DNA from: Flavobacterium petrolei
Lineage (GTDB): Bacteria; Bacteroidota; Bacteroidia; Flavobacteriales; Flavobacteriaceae
Assembly (NCBI RefSeq): GCF_003314435.2
Contig: NZ_QNVY02000003.1
Span: forward strand, 186,001-250,000
Direction of reading: 5' to 3'
DNA length: 64,000 bases
Shown here piece after piece: positions 28,934 through 37,845 of the stretch. The notes beneath the pieces were generated by a model that had not been told where the DNA came from, did no database searches, and saw only the letters and a program-made list of their open reading frames with translations. Positions within the stretch are counted from its first letter, which is position 1. The number at the start of each line of letters is the position of its first letter. Position numbers and translations under genes: made by a program.

Positions 28934-30001
28934 TTAATAGACCTGTTTTACTCTTTTAGATTTATCTGTTATATAAGAAACTAACCACGCAACTTTTCCT
29001 TCTCTTGCAAAGTATAATTTTTTATCATTAATATTTGGTAATGCCTCTAAACAAGCTTGAAGGATATTACTACCTGATATTAAATGTTTTTGTGAATACG
29101 TTTTTAGAACTGCCTCAACTTCCGTATCAGTTTTTGCCATCTCCTCAAATATTTTGAAGTTGTTTTTTAATAGTGCGTCGTAGTAAATTACGTTCTCTAA
29201 TTTAAACTCGTTGAAATTCTTTTTCGCAGCCCCATTAACAAGAGTATAAAAAGCCCAAACAGCTCCTCCAGACATAAAGACCTTTTCTTTCTCCAAAACT
29301 AAAGGACTAGTCGCATACATTAGGTCTATTTGTTTTCTTAGCACCGGTAAAAAACCAAATGATTTTTCATTATATTCACCCAATGTTAAATCCTTTGTTT
29401 TTTTCAATACCGTTTCAGTTAAAGTAACGGTACCATAATTAAGACTTACCGGAAAAAATACAAAAACATTCCCGTTTCTAACATCAACATAACCTCCTTT
29501 TGTATTTCCTCCTCCTATGTCTAATACCATAGAATTTATATAATCAACAGGCGGTACACATCCTTTAAGTAACATTTTCGCTTCTGTTTGCGCATCTATA
29601 AAATCTAAATCTTTGTTAGTGGAAGTTTTTATCTTATCAATTAATTCATTAGTATTTTTAGCCATAGCCACACCAGATGATCCAACTATAAAAATATTCT
29701 CATCCAAAACATTAAACTCTTTTTTTATTTTCATGTAATTTGACAAAACAACTGCGGCAGCGTTATCTATATCTTCTTTCGCTAAATTACCATCGATAGC
29801 AATTCCCTTTGCAATCCCAATATTTTCAGTCCAAAATCCCTTAATAACATAGCTGCCTTTTTTGATATTATCTACATCTAAAACTGACATTTTTATTCCT
29901 TTACTTCCTATTTCAATTCCAGCAAACAATTGAGCATTGCTAGATAAACTAAACATGACAAAAGTCAATAACATAATTCCTTTTAAAAGAGTGTTTTTCA
30001 T
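28934..30001 (-). CDS. Exported Ppx/GppA-like (ASKHA-fold) protein
   Basis: A 355-aa protein with a Sec signal peptide (residues 1-23, ending SSNAQ). The mature part resembles Ppx/GppA phosphatases of the actin-like ATPase superfamily: FAGIEIGSKGIKMSVLDV is the phosphate-1 loop, IFIVGSSGVAMAKN the region for the conserved Thr/Ser, VLDIGGGNTKGGYVD the phosphate-2 loop, and FMSGGAVWAFYTL near the end matches the adenosine motif. Ppx/GppA proteins are normally cytosolic enzymes for polyphosphate or pppGpp, so an exported form is unusual. Activity is uncertain. It stands alone between two long gaps. Confidence 0.68.
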   Translation of the reverse strand: MKNTLLKGIMLLTFVMFSLSSNAQLFAGIEIGSKGIKMSVLDVDNIKKGSYVIKGFWTENIGIAKGIAIDGNLAKEDIDNAAAVVLSNYMKIKKEFNVLDENIFIVGSSGVAMAKNTNELIDKIKTSTNKDLDFIDAQTEAKMLLKGCVPPVDYINSMVLDIGGGNTKGGYVDVRNGNVFVFFPVSLNYGTVTLTETVLKKTKDLTLGEYNEKSFGFLPVLRKQIDLMYATSPLVLEKEKVFMSGGAVWAFYTLVNGAAKKNFNEFKLENVIYYDALLKNNFKIFEEMAKTDTEVEAVLKTYSQKHLISGSNILQACLEALPNINDKKLYFAREGKVAWLVSYITDKSKRVKQVY

Positions 30002-30453
30002 AATTTTATTTTTGTTTTAACTCATGTATTCCCACATGATTATGAAATATTTCGACAAAAGTAATTTATTTTTTGCAATAATTATTTTTTGAAAAAAAAT
30101 AAATTAATAAATTTTTAACAAAATTAAAACAATATTTATACCTGATTAACTATATGTCAAATACTAAATTAAAATATTTTTTACTAGAGCTTTGAAACTG
30201 ACTCTATTCTCACAAAAAAGAATTTAAATATTTATTTGATCCCTATTTCTTAGTTGCATTTTTTACTAACTGTTTTATTTAATAAGTTTGATTTTTGATA
30301 CAAGATATACTTATAGTACTAATCCTAAGAAGATAATATTAATTCTTTTAATGCTTCCCCTAGATATTTCTAATACAAACAAATTCACCATTTGAATTAC
30401 AAAATTTGACCCATACAAGCAATTGTATATCTATTTTAGAAAGCATCTGCTGC
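30002..30453. other. 452-bp intergenic region
   Basis: Very AT-rich, no open reading frame of note. Minus-strand TACTTTTG at 30056-30063 may be the -7 box of the Ppx/GppA-like gene, 54 bp upstream of its start; no TTG at the right spacing. Nothing else seen. Confidence 0.4.
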
Positions 30454-31065
30454 CTATTTTACTTGTATTCTAAATAGTTGATGCTCTTCTAAAAACCCTT
30501 CTAAAACGTCATCTGGTTTTACCGCAGCGACTCCTTCTGGAGTTCCGGTAAAAATAATATCGCCAATTTTTAACGTAAAAAACTGAGAAACATACGAAAT
30601 AAGCTCATCAATTTTCCAAAGCATAAAACTAGAATTACTCATTTGTACCGTCTTATTATTGTTGGTCAATTTAAAACTAATATTTTCTAGTGAACTAAAT
30701 TGATTTTTTGGCAAAAAATCACCTATCACCGCCGATCCGTCAAATGCTTTTGCTTTTTCCCATGGCAACCCTTTTGCTTTTAATTTATCCTGTACATCAC
30801 GAGCGGTAAAATCGATTCCGACACTAATATCATCATAATATTTATGTGCAAATTTAGGCTCAATGTATTTACCCACTTTGCTTATCTTGACAATAATCTC
30901 GATTTCGTGGTGCACATCTTCCGAGAATTCCGGGATTACAAACGGGTGTTGTTTCAACAATACAGCCGAATCCGGTTTCATGAAAACCACGGGTTCCGTA
31001 GGCCTTTCATTATGCAATTCCTCTATGTGGTTGGTATAATTTCTACCGATGCAGATTATTTTCAT
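30454..31065 (-). CDS. Fumarylacetoacetate hydrolase (FAH) family protein
   Basis: A 203-aa single-domain FAH protein, the length of acylpyruvases. KIICIGRNYTNHIEEL is the family start, VHHEIEIIVKI carries the metal ligands Glu, and DDISVGIDFTARDVQDK the metal Asp. KAFDGSAVIGDFLP and IGDIIFTGTPEGV are further signatures. These enzymes hydrolyse or decarboxylate beta-diketones such as acylpyruvates or oxaloacetate; which one is unknown. The upstream exonuclease gene lies 42 bp away on the same strand. Confidence 0.88.
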   Translation of the reverse strand: MKIICIGRNYTNHIEELHNERPTEPVVFMKPDSAVLLKQHPFVIPEFSEDVHHEIEIIVKISKVGKYIEPKFAHKYYDDISVGIDFTARDVQDKLKAKGLPWEKAKAFDGSAVIGDFLPKNQFSSLENISFKLTNNNKTVQMSNSSFMLWKIDELISYVSQFFTLKIGDIIFTGTPEGVAAVKPDDVLEGFLEEHQLFRIQVK

Positions 31066-31107
31066 TTCTTATTAATTAAAAAATTTAATGATTGAAAGAT
31101 TCAAAAA

Positions 31108-31884
31108 TTAGCTTAATTTATTATTTAGTTTTCGAAGTTTAATCGCCGTTAAAACTTTCTTGGTATACAATGGAAAATCAGCGTTTTGAATCCAACTGAA
31201 ATAACCGGGCTCTGTTTCCAGAATTTTATCCACTTTTACTCCTTTGTGTTTTCCAAAAGTAAAAATTTCTTCATTGTCTTTGTCAAAAGCAATCATTCCT
31301 GCAAAATCAGCAATTTTTTTTCGGGTTGTAAATTCTGACAATGATTTCATGTCGTTTTCCAGTTCCGGATAACGGTCCAGTTGCGCTTTCAAAATTTCAT
31401 AAGTCGCCATCGTATCAGCTTCTGCAGAATGTGCATTTTCAAGCGTTTTTCCGCAATAGAACTTATGTGCCGCACCTAATGTTCGTTCTTCCATTTTATG
31501 AAAAACAGTTTGCACATCTACTGAAACTCTGTTTTTCATGTCAAAATCTACTCCGGCACGTAGCATTTCTTCGGCCAATAACGGAATATCAAAACGATCT
31601 GAATTAAATCCAGCCAAATCACTGTCTTTAATCATATTGTAAACTTGCGCCGCCAATTCATTGAAAGTAGGTTCATTTGCTACTTTTTCATCGGTGATAC
31701 CATGAACAGCAGTAGTTTGAGCGGGAATTGGAATCGTAGGATTCACTAACCAGGTTTTGCTTTCTTTATTTCCGTTTGGAAAAACTTTGAATATTGAGAT
31801 TTCTACAATTCTATCTTTCCCGATGTCAATTCCTGTGGTTTCAAGATCGAAAAAGCAAATTGGTTTATTGAGTTTAAGTTCCAT
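31108..31884 (-). CDS. DnaQ-like 3'-5' exonuclease with C-terminal DUF3820-like domain
   Basis: A 258-aa DEDD-family exonuclease. The ExoI motif is FFDLETTGID (Asp13, Glu15); ExoII lies in DLAGFNSDRFDIPLL, and ExoIII in AHSAEADTMATYEIL. The C-terminal 50 residues (FTFGKHKGVKV, EPGYFSWIQNADFP) resemble DUF3820, which often follows such exonucleases. The gene probably acts in DNA repair or proofreading, and is not the replicative epsilon subunit proven. It may form a two-gene unit with the FAH gene downstream. Confidence 0.87.
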   Translation of the reverse strand: MELKLNKPICFFDLETTGIDIGKDRIVEISIFKVFPNGNKESKTWLVNPTIPIPAQTTAVHGITDEKVANEPTFNELAAQVYNMIKDSDLAGFNSDRFDIPLLAEEMLRAGVDFDMKNRVSVDVQTVFHKMEERTLGAAHKFYCGKTLENAHSAEADTMATYEILKAQLDRYPELENDMKSLSEFTTRKKIADFAGMIAFDKDNEEIFTFGKHKGVKVDKILETEPGYFSWIQNADFPLYTKKVLTAIKLRKLNNKLS

Positions 31885-31969
31885 TTTTATATTTTGTGTG
31901 GATACAAATATAGAAATTTGGGTTTAATTTCGTTTAAAGTTCAACGTTTAAAGTTCCATAAAACCTCAA

Positions 31970-32012
31970 AAAAAGAAAACCCGATTGATTTTTAAAAATC
32001 AATCGGGTTTAT
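31970..32012 (-). terminator. Terminator after the E2 gene
   Basis: AAACCCGATTGATTTTT (31977-31993) is directly followed by its complement AAAAATCAATCGGGTTT (31994-32010), a perfect 17-bp palindrome. On the minus strand it is followed by TTTTCTTTTTTTG. It lies 19 bp beyond the E2 stop. Confidence 0.85.
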
Positions 32013-32029
32013 ATTGTAATTATGAACTT

Positions 32030-33331
32030 TTAAACATCCCTGTTTACATCAAAAGCTTCTAAATATTCAGCAACTCTTTTCACAAAACTACCTCCTAAAG
32101 CTCCATCTACAACTCTATGGTCATAACTGTGCGACAAGAACATTTTCTGACGAATCCCGATAAAATCTCCTTCCGGAGTTTCAATTACGGCCGGCATTTT
32201 ACGGATTGCTCCAAGAGCAAGAATCCCAACTTGCGGCTGATTCAAAATCGGCGTTCCAAAAACACTTCCAAAGGTCCCCACATTCGTAACTGTGTAGGTT
32301 CCGCCTTGTGTGTCGTCCGGTTTTAGTTTCCCCGCTTTCGCGCGACCACCTAAATCGTTTACCGCTTTGGCCATTCCTACTAAATTCAATTGATCCGCGT
32401 TTTTAATAACGGGAACAATCAAATTTCCGTTTGGTAACGAAGCCGCCATTCCAAGATTGATATTTTTCTTCTTGATGATATAATCACCATCAACAGAAAT
32501 GTTCATTCCAGGATAATCTTTCAGTGCTTTCGCAACTGCTTCCATGAAAATTGGCGTGTACGTCAATTTCTCACCTTCTCTTTTTTCGAAAGTATTTTTA
32601 TTTTTCTCTCTCCATTTCACAATATTTGTCACATCGACTTCAATAAATGATTGTACGTGTGCCGAAGTTTGTACCGAAGCAACCATGTAACCCGCAATTA
32701 GCTTGCGCATTCTGTCCATTTCAATAATTTCATCACCTCCACTTACAGATACCGGAGCTGCTTTTTGTGCTACTGGAACTGCTACTGGTTTTTGAACTGC
32801 TGCCACCGGAGCCGCAACTACAGGTTGGCTTGCTCTATTTTTTACGTAGTCTAAAATATCATTTTTAGTTACTCTTCCTTCTTTTCCTGTTCCTGAAATT
32901 GATGCTAATTCAGCAACAGAAACCCCTTCTTCTTTGGCAATATTTTTAACCAATGGTGATAAGAATTTTTCAGAATCAGAGAAATCTACCGGAGCTGCAA
33001 CACTTTCTTTGGCGGCATCCACTGTTTTTGTCACTTCAGCAATAACCTCAGGAGCAACCGCTTCTTTCACAATTGACACCAGTTCTCCACCTTCGGTTTC
33101 AATAATTGCAATCGTTTGACCAACCTGAACCAAATCGTCTTTACCGAACAATTGTTCCACTAAAATCCCCGAAACTTCACTTGGCACTTCACTGTCTACT
33201 TTATCAGTAGCAATTTCAAGTACAGCTTCGTCCGCTTCAATTTTGTCTCCAACTTCTTTTAACCAGTTTGTAATGGTTGCTTCAGCAACGCTTTCTCCCA
33301 TTTTTGGAAGTTTTAATTCAAATCTTGCCAT
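32030..33331 (-). CDS. 2-oxo acid dehydrogenase complex E2 (dihydrolipoyl acyltransferase)
   Basis: A 433-aa acyltransferase core of a pyruvate or branched-chain 2-oxoacid dehydrogenase. Residues 1-75 form one lipoyl domain with lipoyl-Lys44 in EIATDKVDSE. A Val/Ala/Pro linker follows, then the E3-binding domain (KFLSPLVKNIAKEEGV to GRVTKNDILDYV), a second Ala/Pro/Val linker, and the catalytic domain with RKLIAGYM near 220 and the catalytic His in SYDHRVVDGALGG near 410. E1 and E3 genes are not adjacent. The single lipoyl domain is like that of branched-chain complexes, but substrate is not provable here. Confidence 0.92.
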   Translation of the reverse strand: MARFELKLPKMGESVAEATITNWLKEVGDKIEADEAVLEIATDKVDSEVPSEVSGILVEQLFGKDDLVQVGQTIAIIETEGGELVSIVKEAVAPEVIAEVTKTVDAAKESVAAPVDFSDSEKFLSPLVKNIAKEEGVSVAELASISGTGKEGRVTKNDILDYVKNRASQPVVAAPVAAVQKPVAVPVAQKAAPVSVSGGDEIIEMDRMRKLIAGYMVASVQTSAHVQSFIEVDVTNIVKWREKNKNTFEKREGEKLTYTPIFMEAVAKALKDYPGMNISVDGDYIIKKKNINLGMAASLPNGNLIVPVIKNADQLNLVGMAKAVNDLGGRAKAGKLKPDDTQGGTYTVTNVGTFGSVFGTPILNQPQVGILALGAIRKMPAVIETPEGDFIGIRQKMFLSHSYDHRVVDGALGGSFVKRVAEYLEAFDVNRDV

Positions 33332-33415
33332 ATTGTTAACCTAAAAGGTGATATTGATTTTCAGTTTGCGAAATTACTAAATATTTCAAATATAAATTAC
33401 ATTAAATGTAATTTT

Positions 33416-34591
33416 TTACTCTATTTCTATAATCTCACCTCTCTCGTTACTATTGTTACTTCCTATTAAAAAATTAGCGGTTTTAGGTAGAATTTTAAAG
33501 GTAATCCCTTTATTTCTTGACGATTCGAGAATTGCGATACATTCTTTAAAAGAAATGAATTCGTTATCTAAAATAATTTCCACTGCTTTTTTGTTTTTAA
33601 CAGAAGACGAAATTACCATTTTTTCTGTTTTTAAATCGTGAAACCGAACTTTATTTTGCAAAACCAGATGCAGTTTTTCTACTAATTTTTCGTTAGCCGA
33701 ATACAGCAGATATGCTTTTGGAACTGTTTTTATGATAGATTTTCCTTGAAACATTTTTACCAAAGAAAAAAATACAATTCCTGCTTTCATAAAAATCGAG
33801 AATAAAACGGATCCCGAACCATCGGGACTAAAATGCTTTTTGTAAAAGAAATTCATCGCTTCCTGAAAACGTTTCATATACATTTCATCCTTAATGGTAC
33901 TTTCTCCTTTATAATGTATTATGGTCGTTTCATGAAAATAATAATTGGATTTTCCTTCTTTCAAAACCCGATACGACAAATCGACATCATCGGAATACAT
34001 GAAACAATCTTCGTCAAATCCGCCAACTCCATGGTATAAATCTCTTCTCATGAACATAAAAGCGCCCACGAGAATGTCTACTTTTCCAGTTTCATTTTCA
34101 CTTAAATGCTGCGCATAATATTTCCCGAATATTCTAAATTTAGGAACTAATTTATACAAACCCGTAACCTTTGTAAATGCGACCCATGGCGTTGGAACAC
34201 CACGTTTGCTTTCTGGTAGAAAATTCCCGGCTCCATCAATGAGTTTACAACCCAAAATCCCAAAATCCGATTGTTTTTGGGCGAAAGCCAATACTTTTGT
34301 AAACGTATCTTCGGCAACAACGGTATCGGGATTCAGAATACAAATGTATTCGCCTTGAGCTTGAGCAACTCCTATATTATTACCTTTTGGAAAACCAAGA
34401 TTTTCATTGTTTTGAATGAGTTTTACGTTTGGAAAACGTTGTTTCATCATTTCACAACTGTCGTCTTGCGAATTATTATCAATTACAATAATTTCTCCGT
34501 CAATGGTTTCTAAAGCATTTTGAACACTTAAAACACATTGCTCCAGAAAGAAACGGACATTATAATTGAGAATGATGACGGATAGTTGCAT
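33416..34591 (-). CDS. Family 2 glycosyltransferase
   Basis: A 391-aa GT-A glycosyltransferase resembling rhamnosyltransferases. Visible are LSVIILNYNVRFFLEQ at the start, IIVIDNNSQDDSCEMM (UDP/dTDP-sugar site), CILNPDTVVAED (the DxD-type acidic pair), KVDILVGAFMFMRRDLYH, and GGFDEDCFMYSDDVDLSYR with the catalytic-base region. A hydrophobic segment near 270 may dock to the membrane. It may build surface polysaccharide. The -7 box ends four bases before the ATG (see the promoter at 34596), so the message may be leaderless. Confidence 0.88.
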   Translation of the reverse strand: MQLSVIILNYNVRFFLEQCVLSVQNALETIDGEIIVIDNNSQDDSCEMMKQRFPNVKLIQNNENLGFPKGNNIGVAQAQGEYICILNPDTVVAEDTFTKVLAFAQKQSDFGILGCKLIDGAGNFLPESKRGVPTPWVAFTKVTGLYKLVPKFRIFGKYYAQHLSENETGKVDILVGAFMFMRRDLYHGVGGFDEDCFMYSDDVDLSYRVLKEGKSNYYFHETTIIHYKGESTIKDEMYMKRFQEAMNFFYKKHFSPDGSGSVLFSIFMKAGIVFFSLVKMFQGKSIIKTVPKAYLLYSANEKLVEKLHLVLQNKVRFHDLKTEKMVISSSVKNKKAVEIILDNEFISFKECIAILESSRNKGITFKILPKTANFLIGSNNSNERGEIIEIE

Positions 34592-34595
34592 TCTT

Positions 34596-34626
34596 CAAAG
34601 ATATATTTTAAGATGTAAAGACACAA
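34596..34626 (-). promoter_or_regulatory. Promoter of the glycosyltransferase gene, apparently leaderless
   Basis: On the minus strand TTG (34624-34626), a 20-bp spacer and TATCTTTG (34596-34603). Only four bases (AAGA) separate the -7 box from the ATG, so transcription should start at or next to the start codon. Confidence 0.6.
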
Positions 34627-34632
34627 AAACAT

Positions 34633-34712
34633 ATTTCCTTTTAGCGCCGATAAAGCCTATATCCTTTGAGAGGAACGAACAAAGATAAAGGCGTAAGCGG
34701 GAACGATACCTG
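34633..34712 (-). repeat. Dispersed structured repeat, copy 4 (diverged)
   Basis: On the minus strand it reads TATCGTTCCCGCTTACGCC, TATCTTTG, a loop, CAAAGGATATAGGCTTTATC and GGCGCTAAAAGG. These blocks follow the same order as in copies 1-3. It lies in the gap upstream of the glycosyltransferase promoter. Confidence 0.55.
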
Positions 34713-34816
34713 TAAATAATCACAATCCCGACACTTCCAGACGCTCCAGATTCAGATTTTAATCGATAGAATCCATTACTTTTGAAAAACATTAACGCTT
34801 ATATATATTTATTGCA

Positions 34817-35785
34817 TTGAAAAAGATATTCTTATTAGTTCTCTTGTTTACCATTTGTACTTCGCATGCTCAAATTTCGGGTTGCACGGATCCGCTTTCT
34901 AAAAACTACAATTCTCTTGCAACTATTAATGACGGAAGCTGCGCCTATGTTTCGGTAAAAATAAGGCCAAAATATTCCATTAAGCTAAATGCGCTTTTAA
35001 AAGAAACGTCCAGCTTAATACATAGTGATTCGCTTTTATGGACTAGTAATGACAATACGGAAACGGTTCTTTATGGCATGAATACAAAAGGTGTCATTCA
35101 AAATAAAATGCAGCTTAAAAATGTCACCAATACCGACTGGGAGGAAATTTCGCAAGACAGCGACTTTATTTATATCGGTGATTTTGGGAACAATCTCACC
35201 GGAAACCGGAAAGATTTGCAGATTTTAAGAATTGAAAAAAAATCGCTTAACACAGAGAAACAAAAAATTGATACCCTTTCGTTTTCCTATTCCAATCAAA
35301 AGGATTTCAAAACCAACAAAGCGAATGCAACCAATTTTGATTGTGAGGCATTTATTGTTTCGGGGGAAAATATTTACTTGTTTACCAAACAATGGAAAGA
35401 GAGAAAAACCAGCGTATACCAGATTCCGAAGATTCCTGGCAAACATATTGCACAACTCAAAGAATCTTATGATGTGGATGGATTAGTAACCTCAGCAACG
35501 TTTCTACCCGAAAAAAAGCTACTCGTTTTGGCTGGCTACAGCAGATTTTTATCCCCTTTTGTGTATCTGTTTTACGATTACAATGGTTCGGATTTCTTTT
35601 CTGGGAATAAGAGAAAAATCAACATTTCCTTGCCTTTACATCAGGTAGAAGGCATCACTACCCAGGATGGACTTCACTATTATTTAACCAATGAAAATTT
35701 CTCCAGAAGACCACTTATTAATATCCCGCAACAGTTGCATCACTTTGATTTAAGTGCTTTTCTGGGCAATTATCTGAAACAATAA
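34817..35785 (+). CDS. Secreted protein with a GCTDP...DGSC motif
   Basis: A 322-aa exported protein. The start must be the TTG at 34817, because it opens the signal peptide (MKKIFLLVLLFTICTSHAQ) and no ATG lies at the right place. Just after the cleavage site, residues 22-42 carry SGCTDPLSKNYNSLATINDG and SC, the short Cys-bounded motif that recurs in surface proteins of Bacteroidota. The rest (DSLLWTSNDNTETVLYGMN, DFIYIGDFGNNLTGNRKDL, HQVEGITTQDGLHYYLTNEN) looks like a six-bladed beta-propeller of the esterase/phytase kind. No T9SS sorting domain is seen. It ends 80 bp before the ABC-F start codon. Confidence 0.7.
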   Translation: MKKIFLLVLLFTICTSHAQISGCTDPLSKNYNSLATINDGSCAYVSVKIRPKYSIKLNALLKETSSLIHSDSLLWTSNDNTETVLYGMNTKGVIQNKMQLKNVTNTDWEEISQDSDFIYIGDFGNNLTGNRKDLQILRIEKKSLNTEKQKIDTLSFSYSNQKDFKTNKANATNFDCEAFIVSGENIYLFTKQWKERKTSVYQIPKIPGKHIAQLKESYDVDGLVTSATFLPEKKLLVLAGYSRFLSPFVYLFYDYNGSDFFSGNKRKINISLPLHQVEGITTQDGLHYYLTNENFSRRPLINIPQQLHHFDLSAFLGNYLKQ

Positions 35786-35817
35786 TTGTTAATGAAACCT
35801 TAGATTCAACTAAACTA

Positions 35818-35849
35818 TTGGCAAATCGGTATTTAATAGCTTACTTTTG
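35818..35849 (+). promoter_or_regulatory. Promoter of the ABC-F gene
   Basis: TTG at 35818-35820, a 21-bp spacer and TACTTTTG at 35842-35849. The fit to TTG-N19..23-TAnnTTTG is very good. It shows that the in-frame TTG at 35818 is a -33 element and not a start codon. Confidence 0.7.
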
Positions 35850-35865
35850 CAAAAAATTTAGCCTT

Positions 35866-37728
35866 GTGAATTACCTTTCAGTAGAAAATATCTCGAAATC
35901 TTTTGGTGAACGTACGTTGTTTAAAGACATTTCGTTCGGAATTAATAAAGATCAAAAAATTGCCTTCATTGCCAAAAACGGTTCTGGAAAAACGACTATT
36001 ATGAGTATCATCAATGGTTTGGAAGAATCAGATACTGGTCAAGTAGTCTTAAGAAAAGGCATAAAAATGGCGTTTCTTTCGCAAAACAATAATTTGCAGG
36101 AAGAATTAACGATTGAAGAAAGTATTTTCGCGTCGGATAATGAGACTTTGAAAGTGATTGAAGCCTACGAAAAAGCATTAGAAAATCCGGAAGATGAAGA
36201 AGCCTACCAAAAAGCTTTTGACGGAATGGATCAGCACAATGCTTGGGATTTTGAAACGCAGTACAAGCAAATTTTGTTCAAACTGAAGTTGGAAGATTTC
36301 AAACTGAAAGTAAAAAATCTTTCCGGTGGACAGAAAAAAAGATTGTCACTTGCTATCATTTTGATCAATCGTCCTGATTTATTGATTTTAGATGAACCTA
36401 CGAATCACTTGGATTTAGAGATGATCGAATGGCTGGAAAGCTATTTTACCAAAGAAAATATTACGTTGTTTATGGTGACGCACGACCGTTTCTTTCTAGA
36501 GCGTGTTTGTAATGAAATCATCGAATTAGACAATGGAAAATTATACCAATACAAAGGAAATTACTCGTATTATTTAGAGAAAAAAGAAGAACGTATCGCA
36601 TCTGAAAATTCAAGTGTGGATAAAGCGCAGAATCTTTTTGTAAAAGAATTGGAATGGATGCGTCGTCAGCCAAAAGCGAGAACAACCAAATCGAAATCGC
36701 GTCAAGATGATTTTTATGACATCAAGGAAAAAGCACAAAGTCGCCGTCGCGAAAATAAAGTAGAGCTTGAAATTAATATGGAACGCATGGGAAGCAAGAT
36801 TATCGAGCTTCACAAAATCTCCAAAAAATTCAAGGATCATGTGATCATGGATAATTTCAGTTTTGACTTTCAACGTGGTGAACGCATTGGAATAATTGGA
36901 AAAAACGGAACAGGAAAATCGACTTTCTTGAATTTATTGACCGGAACTTTACCGCTTGATGGTGGAAAAGTAGTGATTGGTGAAACAATAAAAGTAGGTT
37001 ATTACACCCAAAGCGGAATCAACCCAAAACCGGGTCAGCGTGTAATTGATGTAATTAAGGAATACGGAGAATTTATTCCGTTGATGAAAGGAAAATTGAT
37101 TTCGGCTTCGCAATTGTTAGAGCGTTTCTTGTTTGATGCTAAAAAACAATATGATTTTGTGGACCGATTGAGTGGTGGAGAATTGAAACGTTTGTACTTG
37201 TGTACAGTTTTAATTCAGAATCCGAACTTCCTGATTCTGGATGAGCCGACGAATGATTTGGATATTGTAACACTGAATGTCCTAGAAAGCTTTCTTTTGG
37301 ACTATCCTGGGTGTTTGGTAGTAGTTTCGCACGATAGGTATTTCATGGATAAAATTGTGGATCACTTATTCATTTTTAGAGGTGATGGTGTGGTGGAAGA
37401 TTTCCCTGGAAACTATTCTGATTTCAGAGCTTACGAAGACAGTACTGATGTGGCTCAAAAAGAAGAAAACAAAGCCGAAAAGAAAGACTGGAAACAAAAC
37501 AATCCAACTGGAAACCTGACGTTCAACGAACAAAAAGAATTCCAGAAAACAGAGAAAGAAATCAAGGATTTAGAGATTCAGAAAGTAGCTATCGAACAAT
37601 TATTCTCAGATGGAAAAATTGGGGAAGCTGACATTGAAAAGAAAGCGAACGAATTGCGAAACATCATCAATAAAATTGAAGAGAAAGAGGAAAGATGGTT
37701 TGAGCTTTCTGCGAAGATAGAAGGATAG
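35866..37728 (+). CDS. ABC-F family ATPase (Uup-like)
   Basis: A 620-aa soluble protein with two ABC ATPase domains and no membrane part; ABC-F proteins act on ribosomes. I place the start at GTG 35866 (NYLSVENISKSFGERTLF) because the longer reading frame begins inside the promoter. Domain 1 has AKNGSGKTT, LSGGQKKRLSLA and ILDEPTNHLD; domain 2 has GKNGTGKSTF, LSGGELKRLYL and ILDEPTNDLD. An inter-domain linker lies about 230-320, and the C-terminal 80 residues form a charged coiled coil as in Uup, which binds DNA or ribosome. A terminator follows at 37792. Confidence 0.93.
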   Translation: MNYLSVENISKSFGERTLFKDISFGINKDQKIAFIAKNGSGKTTIMSIINGLEESDTGQVVLRKGIKMAFLSQNNNLQEELTIEESIFASDNETLKVIEAYEKALENPEDEEAYQKAFDGMDQHNAWDFETQYKQILFKLKLEDFKLKVKNLSGGQKKRLSLAIILINRPDLLILDEPTNHLDLEMIEWLESYFTKENITLFMVTHDRFFLERVCNEIIELDNGKLYQYKGNYSYYLEKKEERIASENSSVDKAQNLFVKELEWMRRQPKARTTKSKSRQDDFYDIKEKAQSRRRENKVELEINMERMGSKIIELHKISKKFKDHVIMDNFSFDFQRGERIGIIGKNGTGKSTFLNLLTGTLPLDGGKVVIGETIKVGYYTQSGINPKPGQRVIDVIKEYGEFIPLMKGKLISASQLLERFLFDAKKQYDFVDRLSGGELKRLYLCTVLIQNPNFLILDEPTNDLDIVTLNVLESFLLDYPGCLVVVSHDRYFMDKIVDHLFIFRGDGVVEDFPGNYSDFRAYEDSTDVAQKEENKAEKKDWKQNNPTGNLTFNEQKEFQKTEKEIKDLEIQKVAIEQLFSDGKIGEADIEKKANELRNIINKIEEKEERWFELSAKIEG

Positions 37729-37791
37729 AATTAGCATTCAGTGTTCAGTTGCAGTTTGCAGCATTGAACATTAATACTATTCAGTTTATAC

Positions 37792-37828
37792 ACCCACAAC
37801 AGAATTTTGATTTTGTTGTGGGTTTGTT
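37792..37828. terminator. Terminator after the ABC-F gene
   Basis: ACCCACAACAGAA pairs with TTTTGTTGTGGGT (37792-37823, one G-U pair) and is followed by a T-rich tail on the plus strand. The SDR gene ends 18 bp further on the opposite strand and may share it. Confidence 0.8.
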
Positions 37829-37845
37829 TTATAAACTTATTACCT

